DNA of 64,000 nucleotides from Trichostrongylus colubriformis (lineage: Eukaryota > Nematoda > Chromadorea > Rhabditida > Trichostrongylidae), in the NCBI GenBank assembly GCA_963978905.1, contig OZ022261.1, positions 37,528,130 to 37,592,129 on the forward strand, in the 5' to 3' direction. Below the pieces are notes generated by a model, which was given only the letters and a program-made list of their open reading frames with translations, made no database searches and was not told where the DNA came from. Within the stretch, counting starts at the first letter, position 1. Every line of letters begins with the position of its first letter. The translations under genes and the position numbers were made by a program. Of this stretch, positions 36,084 through 47,613 are shown in pieces.

Positions 36084-39000
36084 TCAAAAGCTCGCTTCGA
36101 AGTTTGCCATCAGTTCCATCTGGCTAGTCAAATCGACATCTTTGGCCAGCTCACGCATGCGTCTCTCCTAAAATGCCCGCACTGATATATGAAAGACGCA
36201 GAAAGGCGTTGCCGTACCTGCTCCCTACGACGGAGCATCTCTCCTTCTTGTGTAAGCACGTGCGAATGAGGCGAAGTCCCACTGTCATTTGACTCTTGAT
36301 GGTGGGAACCTCCCGATTCATTGGAAAGTTCGTGGTGTTCATCTCGCATTACTCTGAGTCCTTCGTGATGTCCCTGGGCACCACGTTGACTCTCGTCCTG
36401 ATCGTCCGCATCGCGTTGACTGTCCTTATGACTGTCTCTCTGAAATCCATCACTTGAACTATCGCGAACAGAGTCTTTGCGAAAGATACTATAGGAAGCG
36501 GGACGACTGGAACCATGGTCCCCACGACTGACATCGGCACCTCTGTCCGGAATTGTTCCCACAACTGCGCGCAGCCCATCTCGTTCACGTCGACGCTGTT
36601 CTTCATCCATGCGCAGTTGCTTCCTCTGTAAAAGCACAAAGTGACATCAACTTCAAAACAGCAAAGTTTGCCCTAAAGCAGACATTTTAATCAATGTGAT
36701 ACTAAAAGCAAACCTTTTCTTCTTTTAGCTTCGCTTGAAGTTTAAATTGTTCCAGTTGCTCAGCTGCTTTGATAGATAGTATTGAAGCGGTGTTGGACTG
36801 CAGTGCATCAAGAGCAGGTAAATCTTAAGTCCAAAATATGTTTAGGACACCACAAGCGCGATTCTGAGTCTAACGAACAACTTACTTTGCTTAGACTTAA
36901 CTGACTTGATATGTGATCTCTGATCAGCAATCACAAGACCTAAAGGAAAAACATATGGATGTACCTGTGAGACAAAAGTGAAATCACATTTTATACCTGC
37001 AGAGCCTGGAGGCGTATCAAAAGTGCAGTTATCACTGGGAAGCAGCTTATCCAAGATCGTCATACCTTGAAATTGTGAATTATCTCAAAAATTTCAAATC
37101 ACCCTAATGGAAGTACCTGCTGGCACTGGAGTTTCGGGCCTCGGAGCAATAGGAAGTAACTGGTCTAATATCGAAATATCTGAAAATAGCGCAGGTTGAT
37201 ATATGAACATGACCTCATTTCAGATCAGTCATCTATCATTTTCCAGAAACATTGGCAGCCGTGAAACCTACTTGTCGAAGTAATCGGGGTTCGCGATCGT
37301 TCCTCAGTTGCAGGAAGAAGCTGATCAAGTATAGTAGCACCTACAAAAGCTTCATTCACAAAAAGCTGATAAACGACCAGCCTAAAAATTGGACGTGATC
37401 TCACCGGCACTCTGTCCTGCAGCACTGGGGGCCTTAGCAGATGCCGATGCAACATTCTCAGCTAAATAACAAGGATTAGATTGCAGGGAGTTGGAAAAAT
37501 GTGGCAGATAAAAGCTGACATCTTTCGTACCTGTCTCCTTTTTAACAGGAGTATTACGCAGCCCACGCTTCGCTCCTCTTGTTGCCATCTTCCTTGACGT
37601 GATCGATTTCTCTGGGTTCTCAATGCGATGATCGGTAGGCTCTTCATCAGCGACAAGCCTTGCAAGTGGCTTCACTTCCGTAGCATTTTTACATCCTTCA
37701 GCATCGAGTACTGCGTTCTTCGGTAATGCACCCTGATCGCTCAGAGGTGTTTGATGGTTACCCGTTGGGGATAGGGGAACACTTTGAGCACGTAAACCAG
37801 CATGCGTCTCCGATGACTGAATGGATGCAGTGGAGCTATTCGGTGAACTCGCCCGTGATTGCTCGGCTTGGTCTACATGCAAAGGTACCGACGACGAATG
37901 TGATGATCCCACTGAATTGCCCGTATTAGCAAGCGGCGCAGAAGGGGACACCACTTCTGCTACAGGTTGCCGGACAGAGGAAACACCTCCGTTCTCCACT
38001 GCAACCGCAGAATCCACAGTAGCTTGTGCATCAGCATTCAAAGAAGCAGTCTTGATGGGCGCAGCAGTTTTCGAAACTGTTGGAACAGTGCGAGCACGCG
38101 ATGGCGGCTTAGCGGCAACCTCAGCGCCTGTGGCTGTAGTACCAGCTGTGGGAGCGTCGGAGAATGAGATGACACGAGGACGACGACGACGCTGGGGTCG
38201 AGATGTAGTGCGAGATTCAGGCAGATGAGCACTTTTGGACGGAGAAACAATTTTCGTTGGAGCAACCGTCGGAGCAGATTCGGCGTTTGGATTGTCAACC
38301 AATTGCACTTTCGCCTTTCCAGCTCTATTCGAGAAAACAAATCGCATACGCTTCGAGTCTTCTGATGGCAGAGCTTCTGAAACGACATGATTCAAATAAA
38401 GCCTTCATACCATGGATCTCCAACTTTTTAACTTTTGAAAGCCAACGCAATCATTATGCTCTGACGAATGCCTTGAGCGAAGTATATCAGCATTCCGTCA
38501 TAGGATCAAGAAGTGAACACTAGAGCGGTTAACTGTTTACGCTGCACTTTGGCTTTTAAAAAACTTTCCAGCAGCAACTTTGGAATCTTTACCGCTCCAT
38601 CGCTAACATCCATGAACGTGCTTCATTAAGCTTATGACTTCAACATGAGGGCCAGTTGTACCTATATAGTTCAGCCTTTAAATCTTTACGACGCCTCTTC
38701 ATCCTGACTCAAAAAAGGAATAAAGCCTTACTACAAACGATTGCTTGAATCGAATAATTTACTGTTAAATCACACAACTATAAAAGCAAATAGCACCCCA
38801 ACTTGTTCACCGCCAGACAGCGCCGACTTATGACTATGCCACGTAAACCCAGAGACTGCAACCCTGTTCACACGATATCACCACTATAGCCCTGCAAATA
38901 AGTCAGCGAATCTATTTAACATGAGACCGTCGACGCTTCAAATGAAACTCCGCTCGTCGACCTGCAAAAAACTAACGGTCAACCATGACAACGCATTTAA

Positions 39001-42000
39001 AACCATAAGTGATCGCAACTTATCCATCAACGATCGCTTCTCAACTTCCCAATGCATAAGCATCTGCAACGCTGTCCATGAGCGCCAGAACTCTGATCAC
39101 GGCATGTACAACTTCATATTTCAATCTCAATCATTGTTTCCTTTACTTTATATTTTGTCAATCGCAGTCCTTTATCGATCTCCCGTGTAACAATTTATTT
39201 TTTCGATGCAAGGTAAAAGAGGAAGAAAAACAATGAGTGGATAAGCGGCGCAACTCGATCTCTCTGTATTGTGTGGCGATAGACGTGATATTGAAAGAGA
39301 TGAAGATTTATTATCACTTTTTAATTGTTGCGTCTACTAGAGTCTAGATCCGTTAGTGATAAACTGAGCAGATGAAATAACTTAAGCGAAATATGTTAGC
39401 CATATAAAACGTTACTGGCCAAGTAAAACATGACAAAACATTACAACATGGTTGAATGTGAGATTCATCTTAATTCTTTTGTTCGTACGTCAACAAATTA
39501 GAACTATTTTGGAGAATAAAACGGTGACTTTTATGAAGTAAAACGTACCACAAATTAATAAATTAACAATCACAAGTCATTTCAATAATTATGTACCAAA
39601 ACGAAAGTTAACGATAATTAGTAACGAAAACTAGTACTAGAAAGAGGTGCGGCAACCCGAAATGCCGCATAAAACTTGTTGCACCAACTTAAACGATGTT
39701 TTTGTGGGAAGGATGTGCTCCATATTTACAGAGATAGAAAAAGAGTCACCAAAAACATGAAATGTGCGCCCAAGTACGTATGTGCGCTTTAGTAAATATG
39801 CAAACGTGTTTGTATAACAATAATATAAAACTTAAACTACGACGCTTAGTAGGCTAGGACGGGGGTGGCGGGACGGGGGAACTCGACTCGGCCCTTACCC
39901 CGCCACCCAAACAGAGAGATCGAGTACCCATGCGCCGCCCATACACCACCCGCCTAACCTGATTCTGAATCGGACGAGTCACTGCTTGACGATGACGACG
40001 ATCCAGAACTACCAGATGAGGATTCAGATGATGAACGGGCACGACTAACCACATGTCGAGAAGCATCTGCGGTGGATGCCGCTAGAACGACTTTCATGTT
40101 ACGATTAGATAATGGCTGATTGCGCTTTCAGCATTATCACAACAATTGAACGGACACCACTACCCAAAAAAACAGGAACTGGAACGTACCGTTCTTATTC
40201 GACTGCTGAGCTGATACAGTCCCACCGAGCTTCTTAATTTTATCCTCGATTTCACGTTTACGAGTCTCATTATCACTTTTGACCGCTACAACGTTGCCGT
40301 CAGACAGTGAGAAAATAAACAGCATGCATGCGTTTGAGTAATGGAATTATCTCGTAAAATACTCACTTTTACGCGGTTTCCGTTTCAAAGCAGCAGCCAC
40401 AAAGGCCTCGAGGTCACGAAGGGTAACAGCTTTGAGAGTTTCGAAATCAATTTCAATCTCTTCCGGGCTGATGTCCTGGAAAGTTGACTGGATCGCTGAC
40501 AAGCATACGATGCCAAAATTTAGCTAGGCGTACCGATAGGTCCTCTCTGCTTTCAATAATACTGACGACCATGCTGAGTTTATCGCCAGGGAGCTTGTTG
40601 ATATCCAGGCTGAGTTGTCGTTTTTCATCATAAGACATTGGCTCGTGAGAAGCTTCATCACTTGAATCAAACTCATAGTCGTCCTTCCACGGTTTCCCAT
40701 TCGCAGAACTCTCCGCTTTCGGTTTATTTTTCGAACCAGGCCTGCGACCCCGTCCACAATAGAGCTTGGCCGGCTCACTGATTGCATGGGATTGCGGACG
40801 CTTCAGAGCTTCCTTTCGGGGCTGAAAGTTTCTTGATTCGTGATCTAACAGTTTAGTCAAGTAACAATAGGAAAACATACCAATGGTGAGATCGAAGTGG
40901 CTGGCCCATTTGATAAGGGTGAATCTTCCTTAACATGAATAGGAGGACCACGACGGGTTCTGCTGGCTGGCGTCAAAGGCTGCACAGTTACACCACACTG
41001 AGCCAGCGTCTGTTGTACTGAGGTCATTAAGGATGGAGGAACAGCTGGTACCGCTCCCTCCGTCTGTTTGGCCTCCTTCCTCTTCAACTGGAGCTCAGCG
41101 AGCTCAGTAGTATACTGCCCTATTTGATCCATACGTTCTTGCAGTTTCTTCCTTTGTGCATTTAACTGAAAAACTCATGCGCGTTCAGAAGTTATCAGTG
41201 GATCATCCAACAATGGATTACATGGTTCAGAAAGAGGTCAAGTTGATCGTCCTCGTCCATATCGCATGAGGTAGCCACGACATTCGTATCAGCGACATCT
41301 TCGTCAGCCGGCAAGTGTGACCACTAAATCCCGAAATCATTTGTTTCGGTTATACGAGAACAAGCTACCAGATCACGCTACGTACTATCTGACACGCTTT
41401 TAGACTTACCCTTTCCTCGAAAGCTCGTAGAAGGGCTCTTCCGTGCTGGTGTATGACGTCTGTGGCAGGGTTGTACGTGAAACAATTAGAACAGACCTAG
41501 AAAAGATGTTACTACTCCTCTGCTCCACAATAGGTACAGAGAATGATGAATACCAGCATTATGTCGTCAGCAAATTCTTGTGCGGTTGCGTACTGCTTAT
41601 TATCCAACTTCTTTTTGATTGTACCAAGATCCATAGGATTGGTGATAATGTCGTAATAGTCGGATAAATTCATGCCTTCCACGTCAACAGGAGTCAAAAA
41701 TGGCCAATTAAAAGCCTGAATGCAAGCCCTATGCCAACCATCGGATGAAGATCTCCTTACGTTTAAAGAACAACACTTACTTTGCACTTCTTGCCCATTA
41801 ATTCATGTAACACCTTGTGACAATACTTCATCGACTCTGAAGCTTTGCCTTTATACCTAGGAGGTAGCTGTGTATAATCGATGAAATGTGCCGGTTTCTT
41901 AACAGGACGGGCCGATTCACGACGAGGAACCTGAGAATTACTGTCTTCTGTCTAAAAGTTCTCCGTTGTTGTACATGCTTACAGCGCAGAAACAATCACT

Positions 42001-44536
42001 AATGAATATTACCTTCCCAGAATCCTCTTCAATGAGGACACCAGTCGTTGTGTCTGCTTTCCTCTTCACCCCTTTCTGTACCTTGAGAGGGTGGAGCGTT
42101 GAGGAGCTCACCTGAAACGAATGCATCATTTTCATGTGCTCGAAAATAATTAAGGAAGTGCGGTGAGCTTGAGGTTAATGAGTACCGGAACATCCATACT
42201 GGTTCCACTTGAAGACTCCTCCACAACGTTTGGTACATCGGAATCACCAAGTACAGAGGAGCTATCAGCAGCACCCCGCTGTATCGAAGATTCCCTTGAT
42301 GCTGAAAACAAAGGATGCACTCATGCTCTCTCACTGTGGAACTATTAGAAAGTAGAACCGGGTTGATATCTACTACTTGGAGTTACAACGAGAGTTAGAT
42401 TCCCCGTTTTGCAAAATAAGAAGTCAGATATGATTGAGTCCACGCAGACCTCTAACCGTCGCATTATGAAAATGTTCTAAGACGTGCTGGGCATCCTCGC
42501 TCCCACCTCGAACGAAAGACGCTGACTTCCGTCCACCGGCAGGAGCTGGAGACGGTCCCTTGCGTAGAGTTTTAGGACCACGCTTCGAGGAAGGTCTTGC
42601 GATCTCAATTTCCTGAAAATAAATTAATAACGTGTGACGCAGCCACACAAAAAAGCAATGCAATGGGAAGCGAACAGATAGGACAGGGGTTAGTATGAAG
42701 CATATCCGCGCACAGTATATCATAAATAAAAAACCTCGTGAGGCAAACTCTGCATACAGTCCCTATACACGTTCTCGACATTTTGGCACATTATTGTCAC
42801 GTCGTCTTCCACTTGGTTGAAGGTGTAACAGTTGCGGAAGATATCTTCGAAATCCTGGAGAGAAATCCAGTAGAATACTTACATCAGAAGGCATATCAGC
42901 AATCTTGGCCAAGAAGAGTTGTTCGAGTTCGCGACCCATCGAAACGATCTCACTGTGAGGAGGGTTGAAAGTGTAGCAGTTGTTGAACATTGTCATTATG
43001 TCCTACAATATATCGGAGAACCTCTACGCTGTCAACCCATTGTACCGTGCAACAGAAACGGAATCCATGGACGGGATTGGTGAATATCCGAAACTAAGAG
43101 ATCGAACCAAGACAGGTAAAACCAGTTGAAATTACGATGTTGAAGCTCATAGATTCCTATTCTGGTGGTACAATTGTTAAAGACTCTCCGATATAAATAT
43201 GATACATTTGGCCCCATAGTTTGAACTCTACAGGGTCATCCAATTCCCCGCGAAACTCGAGCACTGCGAATGTTTCGTAACTTCGGAAAATAAACACCCC
43301 CAAATTGTTGAACGTTGTGATCGAATAACTCTCAGAAGAGATGAAACAACGAGTAAGACTGAGGTTATACCGTGCGGACCGTCCGGACCGGTCAGTCCGG
43401 ACGAGCCGGACGGTCCACGCTATCGAATTATCGCGAAAAATTGCAGACTGCGGTCACGTTACAGTAAATGCGCGCGCATTACCCAGTTTTGTATGTTCGG
43501 TGCATTTGTGTATTGTGCACCATTTTTTTTTTTTCGATTCGTTTGCGATTGCGTGTTCGCGTAACAATTTGTTTGTAGTTTCACATAACGTGTTTTCGTT
43601 TCCGAAGTTGTTTCTGAAGCTTCCAAAAGCTGAATAGTGCGCGCGCAACTACTGTAGCGTGCGTCGCGGTCTGCAATTTTGTGATAATTTTATCGTGTGG
43701 ACCGTGTGGGTCGTCCAGACCGGCCGGTCCGTCCGGTATAACCTCAGCCTAACCGCAACAGTTTCTCAAAATTTGCCACAAGTAAATCGGTTTCTACCTT
43801 CACAAGTGTTGATGTTGTGGATAACAATAAGAAACTGCGAAGAAAGCAAACTTGTTTTAGAAAAAAATTCCAGAATGATAGGAACTTATGAACGAGAACA
43901 TCGTAGAAACGGGAACAGGACCAACCGACGGCTTGGTTCAAAACTGTTGTTCCGGAGATTTCAATACCGATCAATTAGAACACGATACCAAAAAATCGAA
44001 TGAGAGCAAAATTTAACCTCCATGCACTCCTTCGCTGAGTAGTAGTAGATATTCTGCAAACGCTTTTGAATGGTCTTCATATCCATCGGACGACGAATTA
44101 CCTTATGGTAGTCCTGAATTTTTTTAGAATTCAAGCTGAAGCCAAACTAAGAGCAAACAATATGACTTACAGGAAGATTCAACTTGACCGTGTCTACTGG
44201 CACATTGAACGGCCATGCGTGCTTATGTTTCATCACCTCTTTAAGCACCGTATTCAAGATGTAGTCCAGCTGATTTGTATGCCGCGTAGGCTTTCCCATT
44301 GGAGGGATGACTCTTGGTTGAACAATGCCATTTACTGGCTCCTGATATATATTACTTTGAACGCTAGAGCGTTGCTTAAAAAAAAGTGACGAAACGCGTA
44401 GAATTTCCGTTACCTGTCGTGGAGACGCCCATGGGTTCTCCGGCTTTTTGGCACTGTCGTCAGCCGCACTGGCTGTGGCTCCTTCCCCGGATGTACTTAC
44501 AGCGTCAGCGATTTTCTGTGTGTCATTACCGGACAT
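36084..44536 (-). CDS. bet-1: BET bromodomain protein, long isoform (BRD4-like)
   Basis: Chromatin reader that binds acetylated histones. Exons from the ATG: 44536-44414, 44341-44171, 44113-44018, 43002-42883, 42612-42450, 42301-42186, 42111-42013, 41951-41781, 41715-41554, 41496-41410, 41323-41222, 41165-40881, 40821-40534, 40475-40367, 40285-40190, 38376-37531, 37461-37405, 37340-37272, 37179-37117, 37065-36997, 36939-36886, 36823-36714, 36625-36218 and 36167-36084; 1315 aa. BD1 is about 65-168 (WPFNVPVD, acetyl-lysine Asn143), [10 protein letters not shown] is about 276, BD2 is about 315-430 (WPFLTPVD, Asn416), and the ET domain is about 600-690 ([20 protein letters not shown]). The last exon gives [19 protein letters not shown] plus MANFEASF, matching the C-terminal P-TEFb-interacting motif of BRD4. 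[20 protein letters not shown] helix precedes it. The 42450 donor (G|GTCTGC) is chosen for phase and is the weakest join. Confidence 0.95.
36997..37340 (-). CDS. bet-1: Three LxxLL mini-exons of the long BET isoform
   Basis: Exons 37340-37272 ([18 protein letters not shown]), 37179-37117 ([18 protein letters not shown]) and 37065-36997 ([18 protein letters not shown]) are 69, 63 and 69 nt, all phase 1 to phase 1. Each repeats the pattern [TS]ILD[QK]LLP followed by a Pro/Thr-rich tail. They look like exon duplications and can be skipped or included without changing frame. LDQLL and LDKLL fit the LxxLL (nuclear-receptor-box) pattern. No binding function is known to me for this region. Confidence 0.85.
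39954..40081 (-). CDS. bet-1: Alternative terminal exon, short BET isoform
   Basis: It follows a TTCTAG acceptor and starts in the same phase as the long-form exon at 38376, so exon 40285-40190 can join either. It encodes 41 residues ending in a Ser-rich acidic tail ([15 protein letters not shown]) and TAG at 39954-39956. Using it gives a 771-aa protein with BD1, BD2 and ET but without the C-terminal extension, parallel to BRD4-short with its Ser-rich SEED-like end. The 1.6 kb between this exon and 38376 shows no further coding sequence and should contain the short form's poly(A) site. Confidence 0.85.
42735..42854 (-). CDS. bet-1: Alternative BD1 exon (4b), partner of 43002-42883
   Basis: It is bounded by CTCTCCAG and a GAG|GTTTTT donor, 120 nt, phase 0 at both ends, exactly like the preceding exon 4a. 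It encodes [18 protein letters not shown]... ending MQSLPHE. It aligns end to end with exon 4a ([18 protein letters not shown]... ending IADMPSD), and the acetyl-lysine Asn is at the same offset (residue 13) in both. Only 28 nt separate 4a from 4b, shorter than nematode introns normally allow, so including both exons seems physically excluded. Either exon joins exon 3 and the exon at 42612 in frame. The BC loop and helix C differ strongly between the two, so the isoforms would present different binding pockets. Confidence 0.85.
43359..43747. mobile_element. 389-bp TIR MITE with GGACCGTCCGG repeats, in bet-1 intron 3
   Basis: CTGAGGTTATACC at the left and GGTATAACCTCAG at the right. The inverted arms extend about 110 bases (TTGCAGACTGCGGTC against GCGGTCTGCAA). 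Next to each end are overlapping self-complementary words such as GGACCGTCCGGACCGG. There is no coding capacity. Confidence 0.85.
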
Positions 44537-44540
44537 TCCC

Positions 44541-45310
44541 TTGCGAGGCCTGCAACAATAAAAATAGTAGACAATTCACAAAAATGATACATAGCACCTC
44601 TTAAATACATGCACCGGAAGGCGGATGGGTAGGGGGGGGGGACAATCAAAAAACCCCCAAATAAGCTCAAATAAAGAGAATTTCGCATATTACCCTTGTG
44701 AGGCCTGGAATACCAAAAATAGTAGACAAGCCAGAAAAATGATACATAGCACCTCTTAAATACATGCACCGGAAGGCAAATGGGTAGCGGGGGGGGGGGG
44801 GGACAATCAAAAAACCCGCAAATAAGCTCAAATAAGGAGAACTTCGTATATTATCCTTGCGAGGCCTGGAATACCAAAAATAGTAGACAATTCACAAAAA
44901 TAATATTTGACAGCGCTCAAATACATGCAGAAGACAGATGGGTAGGGGGGGGGGGCAACCAACATATCCGCAGATATGCTATGCTATGCTCAAGTCAGAA
45001 AAATTCCGCATATCACACTTGCGAGGCCTGGAGTACCAAAAATAGACAAGATGGTGCTTAAATCCGTGCACTGGGACGGTGATGAGTAGAGGGGGGGGGG
45101 GACAACCAAAAACCCGCAATCAAGCTCAAGTCAGGGAAAATTCTGCATATCGCACTTGCGAGGCCTGGAACACCAAAAATGGAAGACAATTCACAAATAT
45201 AATAGAAGATGGCGCTTAAATCCATGCACTGGAACGCAGATGAGTAGGGGGGGACAACCAAAAAACCCGCAAACAAGCTCAAGTCAGGAAAAATTTCGCA
45301 TATTACAAAT
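44541..45310. repeat. ~160-bp tandem repeat at the 5' edge of bet-1
   Basis: The word TTGYGAGGCCTG starts at 44541, 44696, 44857, 45020 and 45156 (spacings 155, 161, 163 and 136). Each copy contains, on the minus strand, a poly-C tract, CCRGTGCATGTATTTAAG-type sequence, a TATTTTTGGTRYTCCAG acceptor and GCCTCGCAAG. Homology to the gene-proximal copy stops at the start codon, so no coding sequence was duplicated. Confidence 0.9.
44550..44572 (-). promoter_or_regulatory. bet-1: 5' splice acceptor of bet-1 (candidate trans-splice site)
   Basis: TATTTTTATTGTTGCAG lies 13 nt upstream of the start codon at 44536. It is pyrimidine-rich and well placed for a spliced leader. The same acceptor block recurs four more times upstream. 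Confidence 0.6.
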
Positions 45311-46595
45311 GCAAGAATAATGGACTAGTTTATAGGTGCTCGACACTAATGTTAGAGATCACGAAATATTACCAAAACTAGTCAAAAACCGATCAAAATG
45401 TTTGAATGGCGGCTCGTGACCGCAACGCAGACGCGGACGCAACGCGGTGGCATCGTGCCTCGCAACACTGCCACGATCGCATAGGTGACGAATTCTGGGA
45501 TGAACCGCACCAGATAACAAAGTTGGATATTTCTTATTGATGTATCACAGATATAGTCTATCAGATGCCTAGTCATGATGGTTACCCACCGACCTCTCGG
45601 GGTGTTCATGTATACACCTGTCTCACGTCAAATGCACATAACGCTGACACAACGTACGACAACCAATGTCTCGACATGACATCTGCGGATCTTCTTGAAA
45701 TGATTATGGGAATTTTAGTGGCGTACATGCTTAAGCTACATTGTAGAAAGAGATGCAAACAGACTTGAAGCGCTTAGAGAGAGAGAAAGAGTCATGTCCT
45801 AGAACATTCCCTCGATCGATTCATTCATTGTAGACTGTGGCAAAATACGCGATAGAGAGCGTTGCCGGTGGAGGGCGCAGGCGTGAAAGCCCTCTGCGTC
45901 TCTGCCCGAGCGGCACTGTGTGAGCTATCAAGGCCCTAACGCCCACGTTGCCCTTAACTTGGAGGTTACGCAGAGCATCTGGAAGTAAGTCACCTGACAT
46001 TGTCTTCAACGAGTGTTGAAGCTGTCGGGAAAATTGACAGTCTCCTCAAAATATTCAAATGACCTTGTGGCCGTAGTCAGCCTTCCACATTTTCTCGTAA
46101 ATTCGGAGATAGTTCCCAACATCCTCTTCTTAGCTTCCTCCGAAATGTGTCGGATGTGTCTGCTAAAATGTGTAATTATTCCGTAAAGTAATAGAAAGTG
46201 TGGATTTTGTGTACTTGAGATGGTCCTAGCACTACCGAGCTACAGTAGGGTATTGTCGACGTCCTTTAAACGTCGTGAGTCAGCACGCAATTAAGTGGGT
46301 GACGCGCTCCGCATCGATCGCTATTGCACTTTATGCCGGGGGTTTGGATGTGGGCCTACGTTACCGAAAAATAGTAATAATATTATTAATGGGACTTTGT
46401 TCAAAAGATTTCGAAGAGAAGGAGAAGAAAAGAGTTGGGTTGGTACTAGTCTAGTGAAAATTTGAAGCAGTGGTGGTACAAATCCTGAGGAAATTACTCA
46501 GTGTCAAATTGTGTTCTGTTTTGAAGCGGTTTGACAGCATTTATCCGATTTCAAAATTCTGCAATGTTTGGAAATTTCCAATGGTGCTCCAACGT
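45311..46595. other. Spacer between divergent genes
   Basis: No gene is supported. A short minus-strand stretch near 46060-46190 has an acceptor, an open frame and a possible donor but no partner exons. Confidence 0.4.
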
Positions 46596-46599
46596 TTTG

Positions 46600-46830
46600 G
46601 GCGGAGGTGGTGTAGCGACAGATGGCGCGTACTCCCAATCTCATGGTACGGGGATCAAATCCCGCATCGCCCATCCACGGAAACCAAGTCTTCCATCCCT
46701 CTGAGGCCGGTGAACTGGTACCCCGCAAGTATTGTGAAGGCGAAATCGCATTCATCGGTCACCACGATTCTGATGGTACTAGAATGCGTGGCGCATCCCA
46801 AAGAAGAGATTGATTAACGTCAAAATTTCT
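46600..46830 (+). mobile_element. tRNA-derived SINE
   Basis: Head: GGGCGGA...TCGCCCA can form an acceptor-like stem. TGTAGCGACAGATGG is a weak A box and GGGGATCAAATCCC a T-arm/B-box with a good stem. It is followed by a non-tRNA body ending ATGCGTGGCGCATCCCAAAG and T-rich DNA. The body recurs at about 62290-62345 (CTGCGTGGCGCATCTCAGAAG), which marks it as a repeat rather than a working tRNA. Confidence 0.6.
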
Positions 46831-47130
46831 TTCCTTTTACATTTTTTACCGTTGTGGTGAAGAGCACGAAGATATTTGCTGGGAAGTAAGAATGCCAAAT
46901 TATATTCACGATTGACGAGTATAAGTACATATCACTGTTACATCCGACCATCACCCACTACATACAGCAAGATGGAGTAGGCCAGAACTTGTGTCTTCCT
47001 CTTAATTTTGGGAAAGCATCGAGGCTTCACACTGGATGAGTCGACATGGTACCATAAGCACTGGAAGGGAGTACACGCAGTATTTCTCGTGAAGTCCATA
47101 ATCGTGTCCGACGTATTATCGGACGCTGAT

Positions 47131-47613
47131 CACGAACCTGCATTCCAAATTTGCAGAACGATTCTCTGAGCAGAGTTATGGAGATTTTTTTTTTTTTGAA
47201 AAACAATGCTATTATATGGTAGGTTTGGAAGCCCGTAGCACGCGAGCCAGACGTTCTCGCGCTAAACCAGTGCGATTCTCGTGTTCAGGGAGACAAACAG
47301 CCCTATGGCACATGATTCGAGCCAGTTCGAGAACTTGAGCAAAGTTCAGAAAAATTCTTGGCCTACCGAGGATTTGACCAAATTTAGGAAAAGGTCTGGG
47401 CCTACCCATTAGGCCTCGAATTACATAAAAACATGTCTCACAAGGTATTTTGGTCCCCTGAACATAAAAACTGCACTAGTTTTGCGTGAGATCGTCTGGC
47501 TCGCGTGCTACGGGCTTCCAAACCTACCGCATATAGCATTGTTTTTTCAAAAAAAAAACTTCCATAACTCCGCCCAGAAAACCGTTCTGCAAGTTTGGAA
47601 TGCTGGTTCGAGA
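47131..47613. mobile_element. ~480-bp palindromic MITE
   Basis: The left arm (47131 to about 47300) is mirrored by about 47452-47613. Examples are GGTTTGGAAGCCCGTAGCAC against GTGCTACGGGCTTCCAAACC, and GCATTCCAAATTTGCAGAAC against GTTCTGCAAGTTTGGAATGC. A poly-T or poly-A tract sits inside each arm. Unique DNA of about 150 bp forms the loop. Confidence 0.85.

Noticed and set aside
37821..38228. 135-codon plus-strand frame
   Set aside because: Antisense of the large low-complexity exon of the bet-1 long isoform.
46060..46190. Isolated exon-like stretch on the minus strand
   Set aside because: Acceptor, frame and donor occur, but no neighbouring exon continues it and no motif is seen.
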